Shown here: one piece after another, positions 15,739 through 25,872 of the stretch
How positions within the stretch are numbered: position 1 is the stretch's first letter
Layout: each line of letters opens with the position of its first letter
NCBI GenBank assembly: GCA_023426225.1
Contig: JAFABD010000177.1
Coordinates: forward strand, 1 to 49,004
Length of the DNA: 49,004 nt
From: Pseudomonadota bacterium
Lineage (GTDB): Bacteria; Pseudomonadota; Alphaproteobacteria; Sphingomonadales; Sphingomonadaceae
Direction of reading: 5' to 3'
Position numbers and translations under genes: made by a program
The notes under the pieces: generated by a model
The model's input: the letters and a program-made list of their open reading frames with translations, nothing else
Told to the model about the DNA's origin: nothing
Databases searched by the model: none

Positions 15739-16655
15739 CGTCGCCGCGCGAGCGCGAAGCCGAGTCCCACGAGCCCGAAGCCGAGCAGTTCCGCCAGCGC
15801 GATCCGCTCATGGAGCAGAAGTGCTGCGAAGATCGTGCCGAACACGGGCATCAGATAGAAAAAGAGGCCGGCTCGTGCCGAGCCGATGAGCGCCACGCCG
15901 CGGTTGAACACGAAAAAGGCAAGCACCGACGGCCCCAGCGCGAGGTAGCACAGCGCCGCGAGCCCGCTCCGATCGCCGATCGGCAAGGGCGTGCCCAGCG
16001 CAAGCTGGAACGGCAGCATAAGCAGCGCCGCCGCGACGAAGGACACGAACAGGAAGCTGGTGGGATGGATCGGCGGCTGGCGCCGCAGCAGCGTCGCGTA
16101 GAGCGCCTGCGCGAACATCGTCCCCGCAGCCAGCAACGTGCCGAGGTTGAGTGCGCCCTGCGCGCCGGGCTTGCCGAGGATCACGCACAGCACGCCCGCA
16201 AGGGCAAAGCCGATCGCGATCAGCTGGCGCGCGGTCGTGCGGTCGCCGAACAGCAGATAGCCGAAGCCGAGGATCGTCACCGGGATTGCCGACTGGACGA
16301 GCAGCGCGGAGGTGGCGCTGGTCAGCCGCAGCGCGCAATAGGCGAGCGTGTTGCTGCCCGCCAGACCCAGTGCAGCCAGCAGCACGAGCATCGGCAGGCC
16401 GCGGCGGATCGCCGGCCAGTCGTCGCGCAGGTGCGGCAATGCGAAGGGCAGCGCGATGGGGGCGGCGATCGCCCAGCGCCAGAAGGAAAGGCTGGCGGGA
16501 TTGAGCGTGTGCGGGACCGCGCGGCCCAGCACGAAGTTGCTCGCCCACAGCGAGGCCGCGAGCGTGAGCAGCAGATAGGGGCTGTCCCACAGCGAGAAAT
16601 GGGAACGCACCTCGCCGCCATGCGCGGCGGCGGGGAGGCCGTGCCGTGCGTTCAC
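15735..16655 (-). CDS. EamA/DMT-family transporter
   Basis: This 306-residue protein has ten predicted membrane helices in two homologous halves, as in drug/metabolite exporters. The two EamA-type repeats begin near LLLTLAASLWASNFVLGRA and LGTLLAAGTMFAQALYATLL, and the protein ends GLGFALARRR. The GTG start at 16655 overlaps the aminotransferase stop by 4 bp (GTGA), so the two are translationally coupled. That pairing suggests transport of an amino acid or a related metabolite, but the substrate cannot be read from sequence. The longer reading frame extends further upstream but only through the aminotransferase gene. Confidence 0.9.
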   Translation of the reverse strand: MNARHGLPAAAHGGEVRSHFSLWDSPYLLLTLAASLWASNFVLGRAVPHTLNPASLSFWRWAIAAPIALPFALPHLRDDWPAIRRGLPMLVLLAALGLAGSNTLAYCALRLTSATSALLVQSAIPVTILGFGYLLFGDRTTARQLIAIGFALAGVLCVILGKPGAQGALNLGTLLAAGTMFAQALYATLLRRQPPIHPTSFLFVSFVAAALLMLPFQLALGTPLPIGDRSGLAALCYLALGPSVLAFFVFNRGVALIGSARAGLFFYLMPVFGTIFAALLLHERIALAELLGFGLVGLGFALARRR

Positions 16656-17845
16656 GCGACGCCCCCCGCGGTCATGGCGGCGAGTGCGGCGCCAAAGCGA
16701 CGGATCGCGGCATCGCTGGTAAAGCCCGCGACGTTGATCCGTCCCGAGCCTGCCATATAGATCGCGTGCGTCTCGCGGAGCCAGCCGACCTGCGTCGGGC
16801 TGACCGGCAGCGTCGCGAACAGGCCCTTGCCCGCGGCGAGCGGCGCCAGATCGAGAGCCCCGATCCGGCCCAGCGCGGCGAGGCCGGTGCGCACCGCCAC
16901 CAGCCGTCGGCGCATCGATTCGAGTTCGGCGGCCCAGTCCGCGGCGAGGGCGGGATCTTCGAGCACCAGCCGTACCGCCGCGGCGCCGTGATCGGGCGGC
17001 ATCGACCAGTTGGTCCGCGCCAGCGCGAGCAGGTTCGACTGGAGCGTCATGCTCTGCGTCGCATCGGGGCCGACGGCGTAGAGCGCGCCGGTCCGTTCGC
17101 GATAAAGCGCGAAATTCTTGTCGCACGAATAGGCGAGCAAGGCCCAGGGCACCGCCGTCAGCACCGCGCGGGCACCGGCCGCATCGGCGTCGAAACCGTC
17201 GCCCAACCCCTGATAAGCCAGGTCGATGAACGGGATCAGCCCCCGTTGGGCAACTGCCGCGGCGATTGCCGTCCATTCCTCGGCAGTGGGGTCGATACCC
17301 GTCGGATTGTGGCAGCAACCATGAAGCAGGACCGCATCGCCGGCCGAGGCCCCGGCGAGCGCCGCGACGAACGCATCGGCGTCGAAGCGCTGTGCGGCGA
17401 TATCGAACGCGGGCACCAACTGCGGCGCGACGCCGGTCTGGGCGAAGATCGGGGCATGGTTGGCCCAGCTGGGCGCAGCGATCCAGATGCGCGGCACACC
17501 GGCGCGGGCGAGCAGTTCGGCACCGAGCCGCAATGCGCCCGTTCCACCCGGGGTCTGAAGCCCCTGGACGCGATCGCGCGCAATCGCATCGCCGATCACC
17601 CGGGCGGCAAGCGCGGCGACGAACCCGGTATCGCCTTCGCTCCCGAGATAGGATTTGCTCGGCTGGGTCTCGACCAGCCTGCGTTCGGCGGCCTTGATCG
17701 CGCGCATCACCGGGGTGGCACCCTGCGGATCGCGGAACACCCCGACGCCCAGGTCGATCTTGTCGGCCCGGGGGTCGGCGCGGAAAGCGCCGATGATCTG
17801 CAGCAGCGGATCCGCCGGCTGCGGCTGAAGCGATTCGAATGCCAT
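16652..17845 (-). CDS. Aromatic/aspartate aminotransferase (class I PLP enzyme)
   Basis: The enzyme transfers amino groups between aromatic amino acids or aspartate and 2-oxoacids. The chosen 397-residue start, MAFESLQPQPADPLLQII, matches TyrB/AspC openings; an ATG six codons earlier is possible. The PLP lysine is in SCDKNFALYRERTGAL near residue 243, typical of the alphaproteobacterial aromatic aminotransferase group. HGCCHNPTGIDPT, IDLAYQGLGDGFD and the C-terminal SGRINVAGF, with the substrate-carboxylate arginine, complete the site. It is divergent from an Lrp-type regulator that probably controls it. Confidence 0.92.
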   Translation of the reverse strand: MAFESLQPQPADPLLQIIGAFRADPRADKIDLGVGVFRDPQGATPVMRAIKAAERRLVETQPSKSYLGSEGDTGFVAALAARVIGDAIARDRVQGLQTPGGTGALRLGAELLARAGVPRIWIAAPSWANHAPIFAQTGVAPQLVPAFDIAAQRFDADAFVAALAGASAGDAVLLHGCCHNPTGIDPTAEEWTAIAAAVAQRGLIPFIDLAYQGLGDGFDADAAGARAVLTAVPWALLAYSCDKNFALYRERTGALYAVGPDATQSMTLQSNLLALARTNWSMPPDHGAAAVRLVLEDPALAADWAAELESMRRRLVAVRTGLAALGRIGALDLAPLAAGKGLFATLPVSPTQVGWLRETHAIYMAGSGRINVAGFTSDAAIRRFGAALAAMTAGGVA

Positions 17846-17946
17846 GGCTTGTCCTGAACCCAAAGGGGGATTGTCGGCGCCGATCTACACCCGATCCTGC
17901 CCAAAGTGCGTGCGAACTTCAGCGAAATGGCGGCCGGTGCGCGATG

Positions 17947-17984
17947 AATGTGCGTGATATTGACGGAATGTGCGCAGAATGTGC
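17947..17984. promoter_or_regulatory. Three phased AATGTGC direct repeats upstream of the Lrp-type gene
   Basis: AATGTGC occurs at 17947-17953, 17967-17973 and 17978-17984. The spacings of 20 and 11 bp are close to two and one helical turns, so all three copies face the same side of the DNA. The array sits in the divergent gap between the aminotransferase (start 17845) and the Lrp-type gene (start 17997) and is a reasonable operator for an Lrp/AsnC octamer. It is short and not proven. Confidence 0.4.
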
Positions 17985-17996
17985 ATGATCGTCGTC

Positions 17997-18485
17997 ATGG
18001 CGCGCGACCTCGACCAGTTCGACCTGCACATCCTCGAATGCTGGCAAGCACAGGGTGATATCGGGCCGGTGGAGATGAGCAGCCACGTCCATCTCTCGCC
18101 CTCGCAATGCTCGCGGCGAATGCAACAGTTGCGCGCCGCCGGATATGTTTCGCACGTCGCCGCGGTACTCGATCCCGAACGGCTGGGGATCGGGGTGAGC
18201 GCCTATGTGCTCGTATCGCTCCGCACGCACGAGGCCGACTGGCTGGACAATTTCCACCGCCGCATCCTCGAGCTCGACGAGGTGCTGGAATGTCAGGCGC
18301 TCACCGGGTCGGCGGACATCATCCTGAAGGTGGCGACGCGCGATCTGGCGAGTTTCAACACGCTGCTGGTGCGCGAAATCCTGTCTGCGCCCGAGGTTGC
18401 GACCGCGCGATCGAGCATCGTGCTGGAGAATATCAAGAGCACAACGGCACTGCCCACCCGCTTTGTCCGGCGCGACGGCGACTGA
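17997..18485 (+). CDS. Lrp/AsnC-family transcriptional regulator
   Basis: This 162-residue protein starts at MARDLDQFDLHIL. An N-terminal helix-turn-helix follows (HVHLSPSQCSRRMQQLRAAG, about residues 31-50). The C-terminal RAM/AsnC ligand-binding domain includes VLECQALTGSADIILKV and ends SIVLENIKSTTALPTRF, a classic Lrp-family ending. In-frame ATGs at 17970 and 17985 are alternatives; none has a clear ribosome site. It is divergent from the aminotransferase/EamA operon, so it probably responds to an amino acid and controls that operon. Confidence 0.9.
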   Translation: MARDLDQFDLHILECWQAQGDIGPVEMSSHVHLSPSQCSRRMQQLRAAGYVSHVAAVLDPERLGIGVSAYVLVSLRTHEADWLDNFHRRILELDEVLECQALTGSADIILKVATRDLASFNTLLVREILSAPEVATARSSIVLENIKSTTALPTRFVRRDGD

Positions 18486-18554
18486 CAAAGGGGACTGCGG
18501 CGAAAGCGACGCGCGAGTGAGGCTGGCCGCAGGTTAGCGATTTAGGGGAAGGGA

Positions 18555-18630
18555 TGGTGCCCAGGGGCGGGATCGAACCACCGACACTGCGATTTTCAGT
18601 CGCATGCTCTACCAACTGAGCTACCTGGGC
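18555..18630 (-). tRNA. tRNA-Phe (GAA)
   Basis: The minus strand gives a complete 76-nt cloverleaf starting GCCCAGGTAGCTCAG and ending TGGGCACCA. The 7-bp acceptor stem is GCCCAGG/CCTGGGC with discriminator A and an encoded CCA. The anticodon stem is TGCGA/TCGCA with loop CTGAAAA, so the anticodon is GAA (Phe). The T arm is GGTGG TTCGATC CCGCC. It lies 30 bp after yacG on the same strand. Confidence 0.97.
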
Positions 18631-18633
18631 ACA

Positions 18634-18649
18634 CCGGCGTTCCCGCCGG
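18634..18649 (-). other. GNRA-capped hairpin between yacG and tRNA-Phe
   Basis: On the minus strand CCGGCG GGAA CGCCGG forms a 6-bp stem with a GNRA tetraloop, 3 nt before the tRNA 5' end. With no T-run it is not a terminator. It could protect or guide processing of a yacG-tRNA precursor. Confidence 0.45.
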
Positions 18650-18660
18650 GAGACGCGCTC

Positions 18661-18846
18661 TTAGTCGTGCGATTCGGGCTTGTCCAGCCCCGAAATCGAT
18701 TCTTCTTCGATCGGCGGTCCAGCGATCCGATAGCCCTCGCCAAGCCATTGCAGCAGATCGCGATCCTTGCAGCCGCGGCTGCAGAAGGGCTTGAATTCCG
18801 GAACGGTCGCCGCGCCGCAGATCGGGCAGCAGTCGCGCTTTGCCAT
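18661..18846 (-). CDS. yacG: DNA gyrase inhibitor/zinc-ribbon protein YacG
   Basis: This 61-residue protein begins MAKRDCCPICGAATV. It carries a zinc site of CPIC and FCSRGCKDRDLLQWL (CX2C...CX3C), the hallmark of YacG. YacG binds gyrase subunit B and inhibits DNA binding. The acidic tail GPPIEEESISGLDKPE is usual. Its start is one base after the stop of the RNase E/G-like gene, indicating coupling. A tRNA-Phe gene follows 30 bp downstream. Confidence 0.92.
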   Translation of the reverse strand: MAKRDCCPICGAATVPEFKPFCSRGCKDRDLLQWLGEGYRIAGPPIEEESISGLDKPESHD

Positions 18847-18847
18847 G

Positions 18848-19801
18848 TCAGTCCTTTGCCGAAAGGAATTGCGTGATACCGCCGATGCGCCGGGCGAGCG
18901 CGTCGGTCCAGTCGGGGCGTTGCGCCAGTCGTCGCGCGATCGGCTGCGACACGCGATAGGTGGCGGGGGGCGGCGGGGGCAGGCGCTCGATCCGGCGCAA
19001 CTCGGCCCGGGTCGCCGCCCCGACCGGATCGTCGCGCAGCCGCTCGGGAAGCGAGGCGCGTTCGCGGCGGCGGACGATCTGGAGAAAGCCGAACCCGTTG
19101 ACCGCGGTGCGTTCGAACGGCTGGGGCAGTGCGGCGTCGATCGCCTCCGCCACCGCCTGCCGCGCCGCCTTGCTGGCCAGCGTGGGGAAATCGATGCCGA
19201 CCGAGCCGGTGATGCCATGGCGTTCCATCGCACGCGCGACCGCATGGGCGGCGGCGACGGCGAGCGGCTCGATCGGCCCGCTGCCGTCGACGTCGAACAG
19301 CGTCATTGCGGGCGTGGGGCACAGGCGCAGCGCGCCGCCGGGGAAGGCGATTTCGCCCGACATCGCCTCTTCGAGCAGTTCGGACCAGCCCGCTTCCTCC
19401 AGCGCGTCGGGTTCATGGGCATGGAGAATGCGGACGGGATGGCCGCTGGCGCGGATCCGCGCGAGCAGGTCGGGGCCTTGCATCGGCACCGCGTCGGGCG
19501 GGGCCGGTACCGCCTTGGGCAGCTTCGCCCGGCCGGGCTCGGGAATCGCCTCGCGCACGATCCGCACCAGGCAGGTGCCGCCCTGGGTCACGCCGCGCGG
19601 GAGCGGATCGCACAGCGCCTCGCCGCTGCCGTCGAGCAGTGCGACCTTGCCGGTCGCCTTGTCGATCAGCCGTGCGGGCGCGATCGTGCCGACGCGGAGC
19701 GCGGGGCCGTCAAGCTCGATCCGGGCCTTCCAGATCGATCCGCGCGAGACGAGCGCGGCGCGCGCCTCACCGATTCCGGCTTCGTACAGCCATTCAGCCA
19801 A
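18848..19801 (-). CDS. Short RNase E/G-family protein
   Basis: The only sensible start is TTG at 19801 (LAEWLYEAGIGE), which overlaps the end of maf by 8 bp and gives 317 residues. The catalytic core resembles RNase E/G. TLFDVDGSG and VGIDFPTLASKAAR place aspartates where RNase E has its two metal-binding aspartates, followed by VNGFGFLQIVRRRERASL, the counterpart of the FGLLEMTRQR segment. It is much shorter than RNase G (about 490) and lacks the CPxC zinc-link. The S1-like part is reduced (RVGTIAPARLIDK...). Cleavage activity is inferred from the aspartates only. It is flanked by maf and yacG. Confidence 0.82.
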   Translation of the reverse strand: MAEWLYEAGIGEARAALVSRGSIWKARIELDGPALRVGTIAPARLIDKATGKVALLDGSGEALCDPLPRGVTQGGTCLVRIVREAIPEPGRAKLPKAVPAPPDAVPMQGPDLLARIRASGHPVRILHAHEPDALEEAGWSELLEEAMSGEIAFPGGALRLCPTPAMTLFDVDGSGPIEPLAVAAAHAVARAMERHGITGSVGIDFPTLASKAARQAVAEAIDAALPQPFERTAVNGFGFLQIVRRRERASLPERLRDDPVGAATRAELRRIERLPPPPPATYRVSQPIARRLAQRPDWTDALARRIGGITQFLSAKD

Positions 19802-20363
19802 GGGGGAGGCCCGCCGCGACCAGCAGCGCGCGCGTTTCGAACAGCGGCAACCCGACAACGCCCGAATGGCTGCCCGCCAGCCAGCGGACGAAAGCCTCGG
19901 CACGCCCTTGGATGGCATAGCCGCCCGCCTTGCCCATGCCCTCGCCGCTGGCGACATAGGCGTCGATTTCGGCGTCGGTCAGCCGCTTGAACGTGACGAC
20001 GGTATCGGACAGGCGCGTGCGCGGGCGGCCGTCGGCGCCGATGGCGCAGACCGCCGAGAAGCAATGGTGCCGCCGTCCGGACAGCAGCGCGAGCATCGCC
20101 CGCAGATCGCGTTCGTCGGCAGGCTTGCCCAGAATACGGCGACCGACTGCGACGGTGGTGTCGCCGGCCAGCACGATTTCGTCGGACGCGCGCGGAACGG
20201 CCTGGGCCTTTTCGACCGCGAGCCGGAGGACATAAGGGCGGGGGAGTTCGCCGGGGCGCGGATCCTCATCGATCTCGGGCGCAGCGATGCGATCCGGCGT
20301 CGCTCCGATCCGCTGAAGCAGATCGCGTCGCCGGGGGGAACTGGAGGCCAGGACGAGCCGCAT
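19794..20363 (-). CDS. maf: Maf-family nucleoside triphosphate pyrophosphatase
   Basis: Maf proteins hydrolyse non-canonical or modified NTPs (house-cleaning) and were first linked to septum formation. The 189-residue protein starts MRLVLASSSPRRRDLLQRIG, the typical opening with the SSSPRR phosphate-binding loop. The catalytic aspartate is in VLAGDTTVAVG (near residue 68), and KPADERDLRAML follows. A 13-bp gap separates it from infA upstream. The stop overlaps the TTG start of the RNase E/G-like gene. Whether it prefers dTTP/UTP or 7-methyl-GTP cannot be told. Confidence 0.94.
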   Translation of the reverse strand: MRLVLASSSPRRRDLLQRIGATPDRIAAPEIDEDPRPGELPRPYVLRLAVEKAQAVPRASDEIVLAGDTTVAVGRRILGKPADERDLRAMLALLSGRRHHCFSAVCAIGADGRPRTRLSDTVVTFKRLTDAEIDAYVASGEGMGKAGGYAIQGRAEAFVRWLAGSHSGVVGLPLFETRALLVAAGLPLG

Positions 20364-20376
20364 GGGCCAGGACCGC

Positions 20377-20595
20377 TTACTTGAAGCGGTAGGTGATGCG
20401 GCCCTTGGTGAGGTCGTAGGGCGTCAGTTCGACGAGCACCTCGTCGCCCACGAGCACGCGGATGCGATTCTTGCGCATCTTGCCCGCAGTATGGCCCAGG
20501 ATCTCGTGATCGTTTTCGAGCCGGACGCGGAACATGGCGTTGGGCAGCAGCTCAACGACCTGGCCCCGCATTTCAAGCAGTTCTTCTTTGGCCAA
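20377..20595 (-). CDS. infA: Translation initiation factor IF-1
   Basis: This 72-residue S1/OB-fold protein, with GQVVELLPNAMFRVRLEN, HTAGKMRKNRIRVL and a YRFK ending, is unmistakably IF-1, which occupies the ribosomal A site during initiation. The start codon is TTG: the bases before AKEELLEM read TTTTTGGCC. AGAGAGG lies about 7 bases upstream. No in-frame ATG is nearby, and the next methionine (residue 9) would remove conserved residues. A rare start on an initiation factor gene may tune its own translation. It heads the maf-RNase-yacG-tRNA string. Confidence 0.96.
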   Translation of the reverse strand: MAKEELLEMRGQVVELLPNAMFRVRLENDHEILGHTAGKMRKNRIRVLVGDEVLVELTPYDLTKGRITYRFK

Positions 20596-20763
20596 AAATA
20601 TGCCTCTCTATAACTGACGCGCGCGTGAAACGGCGCAGCCTTTACGCGCTCGATGCCGAAAAGGGAAGTCGAAGGGCGGGAATGACGCCCTTTGGCGCCT
20701 AAATGGAGACGCGGGCCGGGCGAGTCCACCCGGGATTGTGCCGAAATCGGCGCCGATTGCCCC

Positions 20764-20814
20764 AAAATGGCCGGCCGGCGCCGGAGTCTCCCAAGGGACA
20801 CCCCGGCGCCGGCC
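20764..20814 (-). terminator. Rho-independent terminator after hppA
   Basis: Read on the minus strand, GGCCGGCGCCGG (complement of 20803-20814) pairs with CCGGCGCCGGCC (complement of 20773-20784). The stem continues through a second near-perfect GTGTCCC/GGGAGAC segment. It is followed by GGCCATTTTGG, a short T-run. It starts 9 bp after the hppA stop and separates hppA from infA. The remaining part of the 20596-20822 gap holds no gene I can support. Confidence 0.75.
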
Positions 20815-20822
20815 GGCGCGGT

Positions 20823-23000
<2,178 letters not shown>

Positions 23001-23108
23001 CTCGTCCGTTCCCTTTCCTTTGGATCCTCTCGCCCGTGCCGGTCTGTCGCCGGTCTGCGGGATCACGGGAGCGTATCGGTGGGGGCAGGGCAGCGCAAGC
23101 GGCGCAAA

Positions 23109-23969
23109 TCAGGCGTGTTCGTAACCGAGACGCGCGGGCGGCGGGGCGCCGTCGACCAGCAGCGGGAGCGGGCCGGCCGGGCCCATTGCGCCGATGCGCG
23201 TCGCGGGGACGGGCGGCACCCGTTCGGGCGGGCACGAAAAGAGCAGCGCGTAATCGTCGCCCCAGCTTGCCGCCGCCAGGCGGTCGTCGGCGTCGATACC
23301 GGGCGCAAAGGGGAGGTCGGCGAGCGTGATCGTGGCGGTGCATCCGCTCGCCTGCGCCATTCGGCGCGCATCGAGCAGCACGCCGTCGGACACGTCCATC
23401 ATCGCATGGACATGCGGCGCAAGGGTCTGCCCCGCCGCCAGCAACGGCTGCGGACGCAGAAAGGCTTCGCCCGTGCGGTCACGATAACCGAGCATCGCGG
23501 CGCCGATCGTGCCGACGATCCACAACGCGTCGCCGGGCTGTGCGCCCGTGCGCGCGGGTACCGGTCGATGCGTCGCCCGCCCGATCGCGGTACAGCCGAA
23601 GGTCGCAGGCGTGCCGTCCGGCAGCGCGATGGTGTCGCCGCCCAGCAGCGGCACATGGTATCGTTCGAGGATCGCGCGCAGGCCCTCGACGAAGCGCTCG
23701 GCATCGGGAACGAGCACGGCGCCGATCAGCACCCCGATGGGCGCCGCCCCCTTGGCCGCGAGGTCCGACAGGTTCACCGCGACGAGCTTCCAGGCGATGT
23801 CGAACGGATCGGTGCCGGGGAAGTAATGGACGCCCTCGGCAATCGCATCGTGCGTGACGACGAGAAGCTCATCCCCGGCAGTGAACACCGCGGCGTCGTC
23901 GGCCAGGCCGTGTGCGCCCGGGTGCAACGGGAGGCCACGCAGCGCAGCGATGAACTCGGCCTCGTTCAT
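23109..23969 (-). CDS. thiL: Thiamine-monophosphate kinase
   Basis: ThiL phosphorylates thiamine monophosphate to thiamine pyrophosphate, the last step of cofactor synthesis. The 286-residue protein is a little short (about 325 is common). It has the AIR-synthase-like features GLADDAAVF, VNLSDLAAKGAAPIG and LLGGDT, and the later MMDVSDGVLLDARRMA with the metal-binding aspartates. The ATG at 23969 is only 40 bp from the end of nusB; nusB-thiL is a common pairing. Confidence 0.93.
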   Translation of the reverse strand: MNEAEFIAALRGLPLHPGAHGLADDAAVFTAGDELLVVTHDAIAEGVHYFPGTDPFDIAWKLVAVNLSDLAAKGAAPIGVLIGAVLVPDAERFVEGLRAILERYHVPLLGGDTIALPDGTPATFGCTAIGRATHRPVPARTGAQPGDALWIVGTIGAAMLGYRDRTGEAFLRPQPLLAAGQTLAPHVHAMMDVSDGVLLDARRMAQASGCTATITLADLPFAPGIDADDRLAAASWGDDYALLFSCPPERVPPVPATRIGAMGPAGPLPLLVDGAPPPARLGYEHA

Positions 23970-24009
23970 GGCGCCCCCTTTGCCCGATGCGCCGCGGCAG
24001 CGCGTCCGG

Positions 24010-24471
24010 TCAGCCCCGTGCTTCCTTGGCGATCGCGTCGAGGATGCCGTTGACGAAGCCCTTTTCGCGACGGTCGTAAAAGGCGTCGGTGACGTCGAGA
24101 TATTCGTTGATCACCGCGCCGACCGGAATGTCGACACGCGCGATAAGTTCATAGGTGCCCGCACGCAGGATCTGGCGCATCGGTTTGTCGAGCCGTTCGA
24201 TCGACCAGTCGGCGGCGAGCTTGCCCCCGATCATCGCGTCGATCTCGGCGCGGCGGGCGTCGACGCCGCGGACCAGATCGTCGAAGAAGTTGGGATCGGC
24301 GTCGATATATTCGACATCCTCGATCGTCGCGCCCAGTCGGTGCTGGTGAAATTCGTTGAGCAGGACGGCGAGCGGCGTCGCTTCCATTTCCTGCTGATAC
24401 AGCGCCTGAACGGCGGCGAGGCGGGCGGCGGCGCGGGCCTTGGAACGGCTGCGGGCGTGCGGACTGGGCAT
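24010..24471 (-). CDS. nusB: Transcription antitermination factor NusB
   Basis: NusB with NusE binds boxA RNA to allow read-through of rRNA operons. The chosen ATG at 24471 is preceded by AAGGAAAG and gives 153 residues; the longer frame adds an unlikely 23 residues. A basic N-terminus (RSRSKARAAARLAAVQALYQ) is followed by the all-helical core with MRQILRAGTYELIAR and the IPVGAVINEYLDVTDAFY motif, then KGFVNGILDAIAKE, all family marks. Confidence 0.95.
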   Translation of the reverse strand: MPSPHARSRSKARAAARLAAVQALYQQEMEATPLAVLLNEFHQHRLGATIEDVEYIDADPNFFDDLVRGVDARRAEIDAMIGGKLAADWSIERLDKPMRQILRAGTYELIARVDIPVGAVINEYLDVTDAFYDRREKGFVNGILDAIAKEARG

Positions 24472-24576
24472 TGGATCGAACTTTCCTTGACGGGATGGGC
24501 TTAGCGCGTCCGGCGAGCGCTGATAAGGCCCCTCTCCCACGACGGGGAGCGGGCGGGCGCCGCCGGACGTGCGAAA

Positions 24577-25872
24577 TCAGCGTTGCAGGCGAATCGCCAC
24601 CGAGCGCGCGTGCGCAGGCAGCCCTTCTGCCTCGGCCAGCGCGACCGCGGCCGGGCCGATGGCGGCAAGTCCCGCGGCATCGAGCGCGAGGAAGCTGGTG
24701 CGCTTCATGAAATCGAGCACCGACAATCCGGACGCGAAGCGCGCCCGACGTCCGGTGGGCAGCACATGGTTCGGCCCCGCGACATAGTCGCCGACGGCCT
24801 CGGGCGTGTAGCGGCCGATGAACACCGATCCGGCATGGCGAACCCGATCGAACAGCGCCTGCGCGACATCGGGCTCGCAGGCGAGTTCGAGATGCTCCGC
24901 CGCAAGCCGGTCGACGAGCGGAAGCGCCGCATCGAGTGTCGGCACCACGATGATCGCACCATTGGCGTCCCAGCTTGCGCGTGCGGTCGTGCCGGTGGCC
25001 AGTGTCGCAATCTGACGGTCGACGGCAGCCGCGACCGCGTCGGCGAAGCGCGCGTCATCGGTGAACAGGATCGACTGGCTGGTCGGATCGTGCTCGGCCT
25101 GGCTCAACAGATCGGCGGCGGTCCATTCAGGGTCGTTGCGGCCATCGGCGACAACGACGATCTCCGAGGGGCCGGCGACCATGTCGATGCCGACGACGCC
25201 GTAAAGCTGGCGTTTCGCCTCTGCCACCCACGCATTGCCGGGGCCGGTGACGACGTCGACCGGCGCGATCCGGTCGGTGCCATAGGCCAGCGCGGCGATC
25301 GCCTGGGCACCGCCGACGCGCCAGATCTCGTCGACCCCGGCGACATGCGCGGCGGCGAGCACCAGCGGATTGACCTCGCCGCGCGGAGTCGGCGTCACCA
25401 TCACCAGCCGTTCGACGCCCGCGGCCTTCGCCGGAATGGCGTTCATCAGCACCGAACTGGGATAGGCGGCGCGCCCGCCGGGCACATAGATGCCGGCGGC
25501 GTCCACCGGGCGCCAGCGCGCCCCGAGGCGAATGCCCTGCGCATCGATCTCGTCCCGGTCCGCAGGGCGTTGCTTGGCGTGATAGGTCGCGATGCGTTCG
25601 GCCGCGAGTTCGAGCGCGTCACGGAGCGCCGGGTCGAGCGCGGCATGCGCCGCGGCGCATTCGGCCCGTTCGATCCGCCAGCCGCTCCGGTCCAGGTCAT
25701 GCCCGTCGAACCGGCGCGTATAGTCGTGCAGCGCCGCATCGCCCTCGTCGCGGACGCGGGCGATGATCGCCGCGACATCGCGCGCCACGTCGGCGTCGGC
25801 TTCGCGCCGTGCATTGACCAGCGCCGTGAAGGCGGCGGCAAAACCGGCGTCGGAAGCGTCGAGCCGGATCAT
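24577..25872 (-). CDS. hisD: Histidinol dehydrogenase
   Basis: HisD oxidises histidinol to histidine in the last two steps of histidine synthesis, using NAD and zinc. The 431-residue protein shows GIYVPGGRAAYPSSVLMNAI, IWRVGGAQAIAALAYGT and VDVVTGPGNAWVAEAKR. The zinc ligands are in LLSQAEHDP, the catalytic Glu-His in RLAAEHLELAC, and the C-terminal His in LPAHARSVAIR. Its ATG overlaps the hisG stop (ATGA). Other his genes are not in the window. Confidence 0.97.
   Translation of the reverse strand: MIRLDASDAGFAAAFTALVNARREADADVARDVAAIIARVRDEGDAALHDYTRRFDGHDLDRSGWRIERAECAAAHAALDPALRDALELAAERIATYHAKQRPADRDEIDAQGIRLGARWRPVDAAGIYVPGGRAAYPSSVLMNAIPAKAAGVERLVMVTPTPRGEVNPLVLAAAHVAGVDEIWRVGGAQAIAALAYGTDRIAPVDVVTGPGNAWVAEAKRQLYGVVGIDMVAGPSEIVVVADGRNDPEWTAADLLSQAEHDPTSQSILFTDDARFADAVAAAVDRQIATLATGTTARASWDANGAIIVVPTLDAALPLVDRLAAEHLELACEPDVAQALFDRVRHAGSVFIGRYTPEAVGDYVAGPNHVLPTGRRARFASGLSVLDFMKRTSFLALDAAGLAAIGPAAVALAEAEGLPAHARSVAIRLQR

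Noticed and set aside
18433..18615. Short frame starting MVEHATENRSVGGSIPPLGT
   Set aside because: It is a translation across tRNA-Phe and its flank, a common artefact of GC-rich genomes.
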